DNA of 64,000 nt from assembly GCF_036320965.1 (NCBI RefSeq), contig NC_092265.1, forward strand, positions 2,438,501 to 2,502,500. The letters run 5' to 3'. The notes beneath the pieces are model-generated. The model did no database searches. It saw nothing but the letters and a program-made list of their open reading frames with translations, and was not told where the DNA came from. The translations under genes and the position numbers were made by a program. The stretch is from Panulirus ornatus. Taxonomy: Eukaryota; Arthropoda; Malacostraca; Decapoda; Palinuridae. Every line of letters starts with the position of its first letter. Within the stretch, counting starts at the first letter, position 1. Positions 24,660 to 35,630 of the stretch are shown one piece after another.

Positions 24660-25330
24660 GACCACATACAATTAGGGACCCTGTATGTGAGAGGGTACAA
24701 GTAACGTATGGGACCACATACAGGCAGGGACCACATACAGGCAGGGACCACATACAGGCAGGGACCACATACAGGCAGGGACCACATACAGGCAGGGGAC
24801 ACAATGTAACGTGGATTGGACCACATACAGGAGGCGGGTCCGCGTAGTAAGGTATCATTGTAACGTGAAGGGACCTTATACTGACAGAGGATACGTATGA
24901 CAGGGGCTACATTATACCCACGTGACTGTCGGAGGCCCTTATGACATGTGATACAATGTGAAGCGGAGGGAGCCACATGATAGGCAGGGTGCAAGCATGC
25001 AACACAACACAGAGGGAATCAAAAGGCTGGCAGGGGTATATAAGACGGATGCTATAACATAACGAGGTGGTCCACATGAATGTGAGGTCCTGATGGCTTG
25101 ATGAGGACCAGAATACAGTGTGAGGATTCACTAAACAGTCCGAGCTCAACCTAACAAGTGAGTGGAACACGTAGCACGGAGGGGGGCCCCTCGGTAAGTT
25201 TGGGGTCCACATGAAGGGCAAGGGCCCGCATGACAGTTGGGACTTATGTGATGAAAAGACGGCAACCTAACCTTTAGGCCGCCACATGGGGAAGTAAAGC
25301 CCACATGATAGAGACAAGCCAACATAATGA
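24660..25330. repeat. 17 bp GGGACCACATACAGGCA array with degenerate flanks
   Basis: Exact 17 bp units start at 24710, 24727, 24744, 24761 and 24778, with a sixth altered unit at 24795. On both sides, to about 25330, words such as GGGACCACATAC, CACATGATAG and GTAACGTG(AAGGG) recur with drift, so a sharp core sits in an older, wider satellite. The Cys/Pro/Val-rich - strand frames are translations of it. Confidence 0.88.
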
Positions 25331-25477
25331 AGGGTGTTTCGGGAAATGAGAGGGGTCTACATGGTTGGGTAGAGACACATATCTTGAGGAAGATTTAACA
25401 TGATGGCAAGTGATACGCCTTGAAACCTATGTCTGTGTTGTACTGTGGTGCAGATAAACAGTGAACGAGCAATTATG

Positions 25478-25530
25478 TAATCCTATCGTACCCAAGGGTC
25501 GTGCAGTCTTGCTCAAGAGTCGTAAGGGCG
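25478..25530 (+). repeat. Dispersed CAAGGGTCGT element, copy a
   Basis: CCTATCGTACCCAAGGGTCGT is followed by a second half TGCTCAAGAGTCGTAAGGGC; the two AAGRGTCGT cores are 21 bp apart (25492 and 25513). The stem-loop head seen in other copies is missing here. This period matches the array at 43178. Confidence 0.6.
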
Positions 25531-25766
25531 TGCTAAAAATGCTTAACAGAGAAGGGTATGTGAGAACCTGTCCCATGACAGACTTTCTAGCCTCAGAGAG
25601 AAAATACATAATACCAGTCTGATTTCTAAATATGTACATACTGATCAAGGAAGATGGGAGCCACTGAATCAATCAACATTTCGAAGAACATGAACAGAAA
25701 ACAGCATCATAGGTACATACATGATGCACTCTCGCAAAGCATACGAGAAATGCATATATATCAAAC

Positions 25767-25768
<2 letters not shown>

Positions 25769-25837
<69 letters not shown>
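25769..25837. repeat. (AT)n microsatellite
   Basis: Perfect AT tract of 69 bp. A short GAG run follows at about 25925-25947. Confidence 0.98.
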
Positions 25838-25839
<2 letters not shown>

Positions 25840-26186
25840 GTGAAGCTGTTCTCACGACACAAGCACTATAAGGAATCCCACAAGAGACATACGGAGGATA
25901 TGAACGTACACACGTTCTGGCGGGACGAGGAGGAGGAGGAGGAGGAGGGAGATGATCGTCAGCTGCTGCTATGCACGTACAAAAAATCTGGCCTTTGTTC
26001 TGCCGACCAAAAGTTGGAACTCTTCTGCCACGGATGACAGGAAAGCCACGTATCCTATCCCAGATATGTGTGTTCCGTAACGGGTGGAGGAACCGAGAAT
26101 TTTACGTGAAAAACTGGAAATCCTCCACCAGTCAGGCAGGAATGTGAGGCGCGGACGAAGACTTCTACAGGATTGTATGGAGTGTT

Positions 26187-26275
26187 TTCTGTCTGTCTGT
26201 CCATCTGTCTCTCTATCTCTTTCTCTCTGTCTGTCTATCTGTTTCTGTCTATCTGTCTGTCTGTCTTCATCGATT
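26187..26275. repeat. Imperfect (CTGT/CTAT)n
   Basis: A mixed run of CTGT, CTAT and CTCT tetranucleotides; the + frame reads as Ser/Val/Cys/Leu repeats. Confidence 0.92.
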
Positions 26276-26819
26276 TCAGATGAAAGACCATTGTACTTAC
26301 GTTAAGACGAATGTTGGACTTGTATATAACGAATTCTCACCTCCATACAGCTCACTGTAGGCCATCATATCCAAGACAATACATATATGTCGTAAGATGA
26401 TAATGTTACACACATATCTGATATATATGAAAAATTTCTAATCCATGAAACAATTCTGGTATTTATGTTACCTTTTCAAGGGTTCGAAAATTTTCATGTG
26501 CATTAGATTTTCATCTCTTTTTCTTAACATCTAATTTACTCGGATATGATTTAAACCCAGCTCTAGTGTTGTCTGCCACGTCTGTGTTAGCAAAGCTACG
26601 ACACACCTACTGCTGCTGTGTCGTGAGCTGACCCGACCCAGGAGATATCCCTCACCTGGGCCAGGTAGGGCTGCCTCCCTGCCACTGAAGGTGGCGATTC
26701 TGTGAAGCAATAAACAACTCCCACGTTACCTGTGTCTGAATCCTGCACAATAACTTTGCAATCTCGTTTGTTGATGTTTCAGTATAAATGTCTTTCCGTC
26801 TTCCTCTGCTTCGGGAAGG

Positions 26820-27270
26820 TTGTATTTTTTCCAGTTTTTTTTTTTTTTTTCATCTCCGCTGTATTGACCTCTCGTCGTCTTCAGTATTCAACATGTTTTA
26901 TTCCAGATATATTTTTCCTTCCCGTGTTTTATGTCGACCTTGTGTTACTCCTGCCATTTCTCTTCTGTCCCTGTTTTATTGAAGTCATGTTTTATGATTT
27001 GTAATGTTGTGTTCTTGTCATTCGTCATACTCGTCATCTATTCACTTCCACCATGTTGTATTCTTCGTCATATTTCACAGCCAACATCGATCATGTCTGG
27101 TGTGTTGCGCTCCCTCTAGTCTTCCTTACTGCCAGCCTTCCTTCTTGCTCGTATGTGCCACATTGTGTCCACCTCATGTCTGGAATCTATCTCGTTTCCT
27201 GTGTGAGCCCACGACTGCACCTCACTCACTAGTGCACACCTCGCCTCCTCCTAAATCAGCGCTTAACGGG
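26820..27270. other. Pyrimidine-rich block with T16
   Basis: The + strand is strongly C/T biased, including T16 at 26835-26850. Overlapping frames are open here because stop codons need purines. The hydrophobic peptides they encode are composition effects rather than membrane proteins. Confidence 0.6.
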
Positions 27271-27958
27271 TAACACCTCCTGTGAACACGTGTGCTGGTG
27301 AACGCGATATTTTATGACCTCGCGTGACCATCCATCATTCATGATACGAACACTCCTTCATCCCGGATCTGTACCAAAGTAAACCTAATGAGAGGCCATT
27401 AAATTTTATCGTGGCTTTGCCGCTATGCCATTATTAGCAGAGCCATTGGTCGGGGGTCCAGCTGCCTCCCACCCCACCCAAAAAAAAATGTTGCTAACGT
27501 GAACGGGTATCGACGGGTCTGTTATTGGTCCAGCTGCGGCTCCAGCTGTAGCTGGTACAGACTCATTCACACAACTCACAGAGTCTGAAGCAAAGGCGTA
27601 GTCCCAATACAGAGAAAAAAAAAAGATAAAAGAAAACACTTGCTCGTAGTTTGTGGAGGTAGTCGGCTGAGGCGCTGAATAGATCCGATGATTAACTGGA
27701 TCCACGAACGACAATATCATTCTACTAGGAAAACTCGAGACGGTTATGATGTGAGGGGAAACTTGACAAGAACATGTAGGATAATAAGGAACATGTAAAG
27801 AAAACGTAACCATGAGATACGAGGAATGTACGAAAGATATATGGTAAATCTATAAGAAACATGGTTACAATGTGTGCAGACACTTGCTATGAATGTTATT
27901 GGATTTAACGGCTATTAGTTGCTGAAGGACATTATGCCAGAGTCTGTAACAAACGTGT
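27271..27958. other. Unique sequence, no recognised gene
   Basis: A 135-codon frame on the - strand (27406-27813) has no recognisable domain; its Ala/Gly-rich C-terminal part is compositional. Confidence 0.45.

Positions 27959-27995
<37 letters not shown>
27959..27995. repeat. (CA)n microsatellite
   Basis: Perfect CA tract of about 37 bp. Confidence 0.97.
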
Positions 27996-27999
<4 letters not shown>

Positions 28000-28220
28000 A
28001 AAAGCTGTCGATTATATGACTCTGCAGACAGAAATGTAAGAGATCAATGCGAGAATATGAAATGGTCAGCAATACTGCAAGATGATCACGAGGTTATCAC
28101 TAACAGATCTAGAGAAGAAAAAGCAAAATACAAGTGTCAATGAAAAACACGAAACAAAAATAAAAAATCATGATTCTATGGCGTTCATGACGGAGCAGCG
28201 ATGTCTTAATGAGACTGAAG

Positions 28221-28250
28221 TGTGTGTGTGTGTGTGTGGGGGGGGGGGGG
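28221..28250. repeat. (TG)n followed by G13
   Basis: Nine TG units run straight into about 13 G. Confidence 0.96.
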
Positions 28251-29179
28251 TGCTGTACAGCAACAGGGTCGTACAACCTTTCGTCTTCCTGAGGCCGCTG
28301 GTTGTATGTCCATGTTGTATACAAAGATGCCACTGTACGACTGTAGCTGTCGATGGTGCAGAACCACGACAATATATACTGAATATACATATGTGATGAT
28401 ATCAACGAAGAATATAAAGGAAGGGGAAGAAGAAAACTGAGATACGAGAAATAGACAGAAAAATGAATCTAGTTCCGTAAATCACGTATAATTTTTTTCC
28501 GGTGCGTTTATACCATGGATAACTAAAGAAAGCTAATCTATCAATATCCGGTGTCTGACGAAGCTTGGTGAGTTATTAGGGGTGTGAACCGTCCAACAGA
28601 AGCTCTGTAAATCACAACGCTGTGGCTACAATTAGGGAGTTAATGTACACAAAGCACCACAACGCGGTAACTACGCGACAGTACACCGCTCTGGTGTAGG
28701 TTTATAGAAATACAATGTCCTGGGTGACTGACTTGTTCCTCTAATGTTCTGTTCATAAGAAGTATTACCTCAAATGTCTATGATTTACCCGGAGACATAT
28801 ATCATCGCAAGAGGAAACATTAAGCAAAAGTGATCTGATTCAACAGATAAAACCTGCGTTCCATTATGACTCTGGGGTCAACAAATATATCAGTCGATTT
28901 CCATATCATAAAGTAAAGAAAATAAAAGAAATGATAAATTTAAATTCAATAGCGTATGTAAATTCTATTTTTTTCCTCTTAAAATAATTTAATTAATTGA
29001 AATCACTTTAACTTAAATGGATTCCATTTGCATACTCATTACCGCCCTTCCTGACAACATACCATTTGAGATAATATAAGTGTGGGACGGTACATGGAAT
29101 CTCAAGGGAGATTCACCGTCTATATGTAGTCATCATCAGCCATCCTGAACCCTGCGCTGCAGAACTGGTATTCCAGAGA
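28251..29179. other. AT-rich unique sequence, no recognised gene
   Basis: No frame, repeat or RNA recognised; 28910-29020 is particularly A/T rich. Confidence 0.45.
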
Positions 29180-29300
29180 TAATGAGAGGGTTTTGGCGAT
29201 AGTAATCAAGGCATGACAAATCTAATCAGGAGAGGCCAGAAGTAATCAATGAATGGTAAATGTAATTAAGATATTAGCAATGGTAAAAGAGGAGAGACAT
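29180..29300. repeat. 20 bp degenerate tandem repeat
   Basis: TAATCARG-like words fall at 29203, 29223, 29243 and 29263, exactly 20 bp apart, with weaker copies at 29180 and 29284. The remainder of each unit is loosely GATGGCAAATG. Confidence 0.7.
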
Positions 29301-30224
29301 TGAACTGTAAAGATAACAAGAGAAAGTAAATATAATCAAAAAGTGATACTAGAAATGAAGATAATAACAAAGGCAACAGTTGTAGGGAAAGATATAGATG
29401 TTGTAGTAATACTGCAAATACACAAGAAGAGGAATAAGAGGACTTGCAATGATATCAAGCAAAACCAATGAACGTAAAAACCAAGTTATTAAAGATATAC
29501 CGAAGGCAAGTATCATACACAATGCTAACCAAGGACTGAGTGAGGAAAAGCCACGGTTATGCCAGAACTGTGTGTTGTTCGTAATTGGTAAATCTTCTGC
29601 GGTCCACAGCGTCGGTAAATGATTTATATTTATCCTCGTGGTGCAATGAAGATACGATGGTTACTACGATAACTGGTTTGATAATCCACAACCTCTAGTG
29701 TTGTTATGAGATAAGTCACCCCTAACTTTTATGTGATGGGAAAGATAAACGACTCATAACTCAGTGTGTTGGTAAACTATGGCTAATCTACTCTTCAAAT
29801 ACAAAGAAAGGCAAATTTCGATTCATATCATGATATGTATATGATAAAAAAGGTAACTTTCATAACCTGATATACCGGTGAACGATGAATTATACACTAA
29901 GCACACATCATCCACGCCTCTTCTGAGGCCATCCATAGTAAGGAACCTGCCATGTAGGGCTTGGAAAACCTCTCGCCCTCCAGACTCCCACCATTCAGCA
30001 GTTACATCCATCCATGATCACCACAAGTGTGTTGCCTATATACACGTCGAAGCGTTCCTTTACCGTGAGGAGGTGCGACAACTTCTGATCCTCTGGTAGT
30101 CAGTTCTTCCTGGTCATGAGCTGAAGGCAAGACTGACAACTTCTGTCGCTCTAACTTTCCCTTCACTCTTCCGTTTTGATGGTGACATGCAAGAACTGCA
30201 TCTACTGCACACGAAATGCCTCTG

Positions 30225-30226
<2 letters not shown>
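29301..30226. other. Unique sequence, no recognised gene
   Basis: Small overlapping frames at 29823-30099 are not recognised. Nothing else is supported. Confidence 0.45.
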
Positions 30227-30291
<65 letters not shown>

Positions 30292-30292
30292 C
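30227..30292. repeat. (GT)n then (GC)4
   Basis: About 59 bp of GT ends in GCGCGCGC, an alternating purine-pyrimidine stretch favourable to Z-DNA. Confidence 0.97.
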
Positions 30293-30717
30293 ACTTCAGT
30301 ATGCACATATACAACTTTCCTTTTGTATATGTGTGAGTGCGTGTGTGTGTGCCTATGTACTTTACATCCTATTTTCTCCACATAGTAAAAGACTTGCCCC
30401 ACATTTAACACCACTCAAACGTTCATTAATTTGCATAATTACCCACATGCATCAGTCCCACAAAGTCTACAAATGTATCTTATGCTCCCCCACAGCCACT
30501 TACAGACATCAACTTGGCAACACTTTACGAACACATTTATTCATTCATTTGCATAATTACTTATGCAAATCCATTTCGTCATTTATCTATTAAGGTACTA
30601 TTTGTTCATAAGCCTGCAGCTATGAGCTGATTAATACTTCATTTGTTATTCATGGGACTGCTTCACCGAACATAATCATGTTTAATCACATTTCTTTAAA
30701 GATAGGTCAAAACCATT

Positions 30718-30719
<2 letters not shown>

Positions 30720-30804
<85 letters not shown>
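30720..30804. repeat. (AT)n microsatellite
   Basis: Perfect AT tract of about 85 bp. Confidence 0.98.
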
Positions 30805-30806
<2 letters not shown>

Positions 30807-30879
30807 GGAAGCTATGATACAAAACCTATAGCTTAAAGGTTAATGGGAAACTTAGATAACAACCACTGAATACAAGGTC

Positions 30880-30975
30880 TAGCCTTTGACCCGAGTCTTC
30901 AAACTGTTGCACTCAGAGGCGTGGCGTCACGCTCAAGGGTCGTGTTCAAGGGTTGGTCCTTCGTGTTCAGTGTGG
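30880..30975 (+). repeat. Dispersed DR1/CAAGGGTCGT element, copy b
   Basis: GCCTTTGACCC at about 30882 is followed by CACGCTCAAGGGTCGTGTTC and a second CAAGGGT core 12 bp on. The 3' arm of the stem-loop is worn. Confidence 0.5.
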
Positions 30976-31089
30976 TTGATACAAAGATACATAGGTAAAA
31001 AAAAATATACACGTACACATCCCTGATTTACATATATAGAAGGAATTTGGTCTATAACACTTCATGCTATCTTCCAATAAGGATCTCAT

Positions 31090-31104
31090 GAGTTCGAATC
31101 CCAC
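31090..31104 (+). other. tRNA B-box-like remnant
   Basis: GAGTTCGAATCCCAC matches the T-arm/B-box of a tRNA but has no preceding cloverleaf. It lies about 190 bp before the T arm of the intact tRNA-Leu and may be a fragment of a duplicated copy. Confidence 0.35.
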
Positions 31105-31224
31105 CGTAACTCACAACCGTTTCCTCAGTAGGCACAGCGAACCACTCGTTGGCTGGGCGGTGCCGTGCGCCGCTTATCAGAAACCCGAGTCACGAATATG
31201 GAGCTTCTGTTATCGTGCCAGTAC

Positions 31225-31308
31225 GTCAGGATGGCCGAGCGGTCCAAGGCGCTGCGTTCAGGTCGCAGTCCGGTCTTCCGGGCGTGGGTTCGAATCCCAC
31301 TCCTGACA
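31225..31308 (+). tRNA. tRNA-Leu (anticodon CAG)
   Basis: A complete 84-nt nuclear tRNA that reads CUG leucine codons. The acceptor stem GTCAGGA (31225-31231) pairs with TCCTGAC (31301-31307), and the discriminator is A 31308. The D stem is GCC/GGC (31234-31236 with 31248-31250). The anticodon stem CTGCG/CGCAG encloses TTCAGGT, with anticodon CAG at 31259-31261. The variable arm of about 15 nt can pair CCGG with CCGG, as expected for a class II leucine tRNA. The T arm is GTGGG-TTCGAAT-CCCAC (31284-31300). No intron is present and CCA is not encoded, as usual in eukaryotes. The internal A and B boxes are intact and a T9 terminator follows, so it should be transcribed by RNA polymerase III. Confidence 0.96.
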
Positions 31309-31315
31309 CTGAAGA

Positions 31316-31324
31316 TTTTTTTTT
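31316..31324 (+). terminator. RNA polymerase III oligo-T terminator
   Basis: Nine T begin 7 bp after the tRNA 3' end, the normal Pol III stop signal. Confidence 0.9.
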
Positions 31325-31335
31325 CTCACGTTAGA

Positions 31336-31340
<5 letters not shown>

Positions 31341-31395
<55 letters not shown>
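31341..31395. repeat. (AG)n microsatellite
   Basis: Perfect AG tract of 55 bp beginning 16 bp after the Pol III terminator. Confidence 0.98.
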
Positions 31396-31401
<6 letters not shown>

Positions 31402-32069
31402 CTAGGGTGTGGCACTGCTATCACGTAGCGTAGTAGTGTAGTGGTTGTTGACGTTATAGTAGTAGTAGCTGTAGTAGTAAAACAAAATCTAAATCTTTAT
31501 CCATAAATAGTGGAAAATGAGTTATCGGTATATCTTCAAATAAAGAGAACATTCAAGTAAACGACTTTTCTGTCCACCAGACCATTTAACTTCACAATTA
31601 AGAATGGACATTCTTAACAGAGGAAACTATTCAAATTATAGTATATATATATAAGTATGTCAACCTAGGGTAGATATCATGATGTATGCAGGTGAAGGAA
31701 GTGTTAACCCTGATACTGAAGAGTGAACACCTGACAACGGAGCAGAAATACTCCTGAAAAACTACTCTATGACCTTCAGAACATCGACCTGTATAGGCCG
31801 TACACACCCCGAGGGGTACAAGATCTGAGTAATGCAGAGCAAAGGACCTGTTCACTCCCTTGGAGAGCGAGGTGCGAGTGTCGTAGAACATAGAGCGGGG
31901 AACGTTCAAGAAGAACTGAACTGTGAACACAAGGTACTGAGCTGCGGGGCAAAGTGTACGACGAGAAATGAATGCTTCAGAACAGCGAGATGTGGACTGC
32001 TAATATCCACGAAGTATTACGCATTAAATGAAATGGTTATACATTATATGTATATATTCGCCGCTTCCA
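31396..32069. other. Unique sequence, no recognised gene
   Basis: Frames at 31631-31930 (-) and 31832-32101 (+) are not recognised. GTGAACAC words recur but too irregularly to define an array. Confidence 0.45.
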
Positions 32070-33465
32070 GCTTTAGTGAGATTGTGCCTGGAACAGTCTA
32101 AGAAAATACCTAACCACTCCACCATCACAGTGCATACAGATTGCACACGACATATCCTAGGAGGTTTAAGCCAACCACAGCCCTCCCTCCCGCATAGTAT
32201 TAGAGACATTAGACATCGACAAACATTCCAAACTGTCCACCAACACATTCTCAAACGAGATACTTGACAGCACCCTCCACAACAAAGACCAAAAGGCAGT
32301 TGGCCAATTTCATAGCGGGTCACCAAGCCAAAGTCACTCACGATGACTTTACCTCCAAAATACTTAAGCTCTACACTGGAGTTCCCTGAGGTGCGGTTCT
32401 TTCTCCAACCCTTTTCAATCTCCTCTTTCACGACTTCCAATTATCACTTGTAAAACACAAAATGAAGTTCTTTTCGTTTACAGACGACCTTACAACCACA
32501 ACACCCTCACTTTGCAGTGGCACCGACATACATGCACTACTACATTACACGGCTGGAACAATGGCTAACCCATGGGAGAATGTCTGCATCTACACAGAAG
32601 TCTTCAGTCACTCTTCTCGTCCCGGACAGACACGTTACCGGCTCACATCAAGTTACCCTGAGTTTACAATGACTTCCACTGAACAAAACACCAACCACTC
32701 AAGGAATCACGTATGACACACATGACATACACTCCCCACACCAATAACATCAACATAAAACCAACACACAAACTATATGACCTCCAAATACTAACTGGCA
32801 CCAGATTTTGACAAGGAAAAGAATCCCTTAATCTATAAATCTATAAATAAATAAATCTATGAATAAATCTTAACCTACAAACAATTCATCCGCTCTAAAC
32901 ATCACCTCACCTGCTTGGTCTTCAACCTTCTCAAAAGCAAATATAACCGCAAACCACTCAAAATAAAGCACTCACTGGCTGCCTTACAAACACAAACACT
33001 CAACACCTATACATTCCACCTCAACATTCTCGGCACTCAATTCTATGCAGCAGCACTAGACTCCTTACATGCAAACCACTCCATAACTGAACACTAACCC
33101 CAATCCCCGATAAAGATAACACTAACAAAACACATACACGTTGAAATAACCCGTCAAGCACTAAACAACCACTCTCCCCAAAAAGATATACAGCCATCAA
33201 AAGCAACACTCCCTAGACAAACACGAGTCTCACATTTCCGTCTACTCTGTGGACATCATCCATCCTACAACAATAAAGACATCGTTTTAATACAACCCAA
33301 GATCCCGCATGACCACGATGCATCTACCCCGACGAAGATACCCAGCACTTACTGCTAAACTGACATTTTCTCTCCCACAGACGCACACACATCACAACAC
33401 TTTATGATCTACGATCTCAAACAGTGGACGTGGCCGGCTTTCTGAGTGCTGCTGGAACCTTATAA
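32070..33465 (+). pseudogene. Degenerate Jockey-like LINE: RT to C-terminus
   Basis: The pieces lie in the correct order across shifting frames. Frame 32028-32267 holds FQTVHQHILKRD, matching the FDTVxHxxL motif of RT domain A. A second frame from 32291 reads KRQLANFIAGHQAKVTH, then LYTGVP-stop-GAVLSPTLFN (the VPQG motif with TGA at 32387-32389), then FSFTDDLTTTTP, the F/YADD catalytic box with the first Ala changed to Thr. After a stop at about 32714 come worn connecting segments, then HFRLLCGHHPSYNN, matching the C-terminal RCGHHPS motif of Jockey-type elements. The end is TLYDLRSQTVDVAGFLSAAG with TAA at 33463-33465. At least two frameshifts and several stops show it is dead. No ORF1 or endonuclease is visible upstream, so the copy is 5' truncated. 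A (TA)n tract starts 28 bp after the stop. Confidence 0.8.
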
Positions 33466-33492
33466 TGATACAAGGGATTCCTGGGGTAGGAA

Positions 33493-33493
<1 letters not shown>

Positions 33494-33564
<71 letters not shown>
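33494..33564. repeat. (TA)n microsatellite at LINE 3' end
   Basis: Perfect TA tract of 71 bp, 28 bp past the stop codon of the preceding LINE relic. Confidence 0.98.
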
Positions 33565-33566
<2 letters not shown>

Positions 33567-33900
33567 TCATTCATTTATAACTGCTTCAGGACCCCTTCTA
33601 AGGAAGGGTCCTAGCGATACCCAGGATCCGTGTGCATCCAGGAGTTCCCAAAACTCCAAGGTTGCGTTGCTTCCAGTAGGAGGTTTATGATGGATCCCCT
33701 TAGAGTGAGAAACTCTTTGACGAGACTGCGCCCCTTGAAAATGACCTTTCACTCGCTGTACAACTGAGTGCAGGCGGAGTCGAGTACCGCCTATCTTATG
33801 TGGAACATTTCCCCTTGTAAGGTAGGCCATAACTTCCCACAAGTTGGGACTGAACATCACCTCGACCAATCTGCTCCATACAACAGCTTCACCAAGCAAG
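33565..33900 (-). other. Unclassified 110-codon ORF next to (TA)n
   Basis: The - strand frame 33567-33899 is intact, ends within a few bases of the (TA)n and contains the phrase NATLEFWELLDAHGSW. It matches no domain I can name. Its position against a microsatellite suggests another dispersed repeat whose ORF is incidental. A search for the same peptide elsewhere in a decapod genome would settle this. Confidence 0.25.
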
Positions 33901-34535
33901 AGCGTGGGAAGGACGTCGTCCCGATCCCCTTGATCGTTTACTGCCCAGGCAGGAGGGAGAAGATGATGTCCTACCCGGTGACAGCATCATGGCACCTTAC
34001 TGATGTATCATCCTCCATATTAATCAGATATTAAACGCAATTCCAATGAGGGACTGAAATTAGCGGTTGATGAGCCTCCTCACCCTAGCCGGGCCGAGCA
34101 ACCAGTTGCAGGACAGACTATCATATCTGGAATCAGGAATGAAACAGAGCGTAATTCGATTCCTGTTTTTAAACTCCCCTTCGCTCAGAGCCAGGGCCCA
34201 GGTACGTGCATACATCCGCCCACCCGCCCGCCCACTCCAGGAGGCGAGCATGTTTGGTATAATGGCCACCTGAGTGCTCTAATGTGTTCTGAAAGTTCAT
34301 CAACAGCGGTGAGTTAGCGCCGGGGCATATTTCGCAGACTTGTGACAAACCATGACTTCCAGAGTGAGATAAGATCGAAGTCACATGAAGGTAACCGCAG
34401 CCAGTGCTCGCCTCCTCCCTCCCGCTCGTTGCTCTGGCGAATAAATCCTGCTCAATTAAACAGCGACTCTTAAGCCTGAAACGTCAAGCCCGGGGTTGAT
34501 AGTCGGGGCCAGATGAAGGGCTCTGCCGGGTCTGA
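33901..34535. other. Unique sequence leading into GC-rich region
   Basis: Two strong donor-like words occur, CAG-GTACGT at 34199-34207 and GCG-GTGAGT near 34308, without recognisable exons. GC content rises towards 34400. Confidence 0.4.
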
Positions 34536-34564
34536 TATAAAAGCCTGCATGGCAGCAGACTCAG
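34536..34564 (+). promoter_or_regulatory. Candidate TATA box and initiator
   Basis: TATAAAAG at 34536-34543 is followed 27 bp on by TCAG (A at 34563), close to the arthropod initiator TCAKT and within normal TATA-to-start spacing. Promoter use is inferred only. Confidence 0.4.
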
Positions 34565-34616
34565 GCTTGGGACTGGAGCGTAGCGGGTGATAAATTTGAC
34601 CAAGGACGTCATACAG
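34563..34616 (+). other. Candidate non-coding first exon ending in a 5' splice site
   Basis: If transcription starts at A 34563, the first exon would be 54 nt, contains no ATG, and ends at CAG followed by GTATGT (34617-34622), a strong donor. Short first exons of this type are common in arthropod secreted-protein and cuticle genes. No downstream coding exon is recognised in the following 1.5 kb, so the gene would lie further on or the signal is chance. Confidence 0.3.
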
Positions 34617-34745
34617 GTATGTACTGGGCAGCGCGGGGAGCCCACATACCCGTCGCGTCCCGACCCTCGCGCGGCCTCGACCTCGGACTGCTGCACCTTG
34701 CAGGACGCACCCACACCCCGGCAGCGGACTCACTGGTTGAGTTTT
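34617..34745. promoter_or_regulatory. CpG-rich block
   Basis: About a dozen CpG dinucleotides occur in about 130 bp, including GCGCGG, GTCGCGTCCCG and CTCGCGCGGCC. This is distinctly denser than surrounding sequence and immediately downstream of the candidate promoter. Confidence 0.5.
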
Positions 34746-35414
34746 TGCTCGTGGTGCATCCACGTTGTGAACATCTGCTGATGGATTGCGTCTTAGGTGT
34801 CTGAATGCATCATAAGCATCTTGTCTCTGTTGAATATACACCTAAATGATAGTGCCACGCTCGGGGATGAAGGATGTTCGACTGTTGGTTAATAAACAGT
34901 AATTTCCCACGTGTAATCATCTCAGACAAGCAATACTTAGACGTATTTTAAAACGCCCTAAAAGGTGCGACAGAGGCTCCTGAACTCTCGCTCTCTTGGC
35001 CTAGGTGACGAGGGGTTTCGAAGGTGTGTGTGCAGGCCATAGTTAAGTAGGGTCATTTCTATGCGTCTAGGGCTGGATGAGTTATGCCATCGGCCACACC
35101 TGTATTTGCAACTATAAGTGGTCAAAGAGTAAGGGCCGAGTCAATAGTCACAATACTGTTATTTTGGATTTTATGGACGGGTGGTCGGAACGGCGATAAT
35201 TGCTTGACGGATCGGTAATCATGCATTTTTTATTCATTTTCTTCTTTAGGTAACTTCATTTGAATTGAAAGACGCAGCCCTGGCTATTGTGATTATGTAT
35301 TCAATCGAAATTGAAAATTATGGGTTTGTTTTCATGCATGAGAATATTTATCGCTTGTGCTGTTGAGAGAGGAGCCCCAGGGAGTCTTGGACCTCTTGAA
35401 TTCCTTAAATGCAG
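34746..35414. other. Unique sequence, no recognised gene
   Basis: GTGGTCAAAGAGTAAGGGCCG at about 35118 could be a worn copy of the dispersed CAAGGGTCGT element. Nothing else is recognised. Confidence 0.4.
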
Positions 35415-35630
35415 CCATATGAGAAGAGGCAGTACATGTACACTCGTACCTCTGTAGAATGGTACTAAGATAAGCAACATATATAACGTACATTTGTTCT
35501 CTGGTGAAATATCACACAAGCGAGCAGAGGCACATACATGTGCACTTGTTACTGGGTGAGGCAGCACAACACACACATGAGGAGCGGGTGTATATGCGTT
35601 CACTTACACTGGTGTGTAGTGATATACATC
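35415..35630. repeat. Degenerate minisatellite of about 50-57 bp units
   Basis: Four worn units begin near 35434, 35486, 35535 and 35592 with ACATGTRCACTYGTTACTSTG-like words. Spacing is uneven, so the array is old. Confidence 0.45.
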
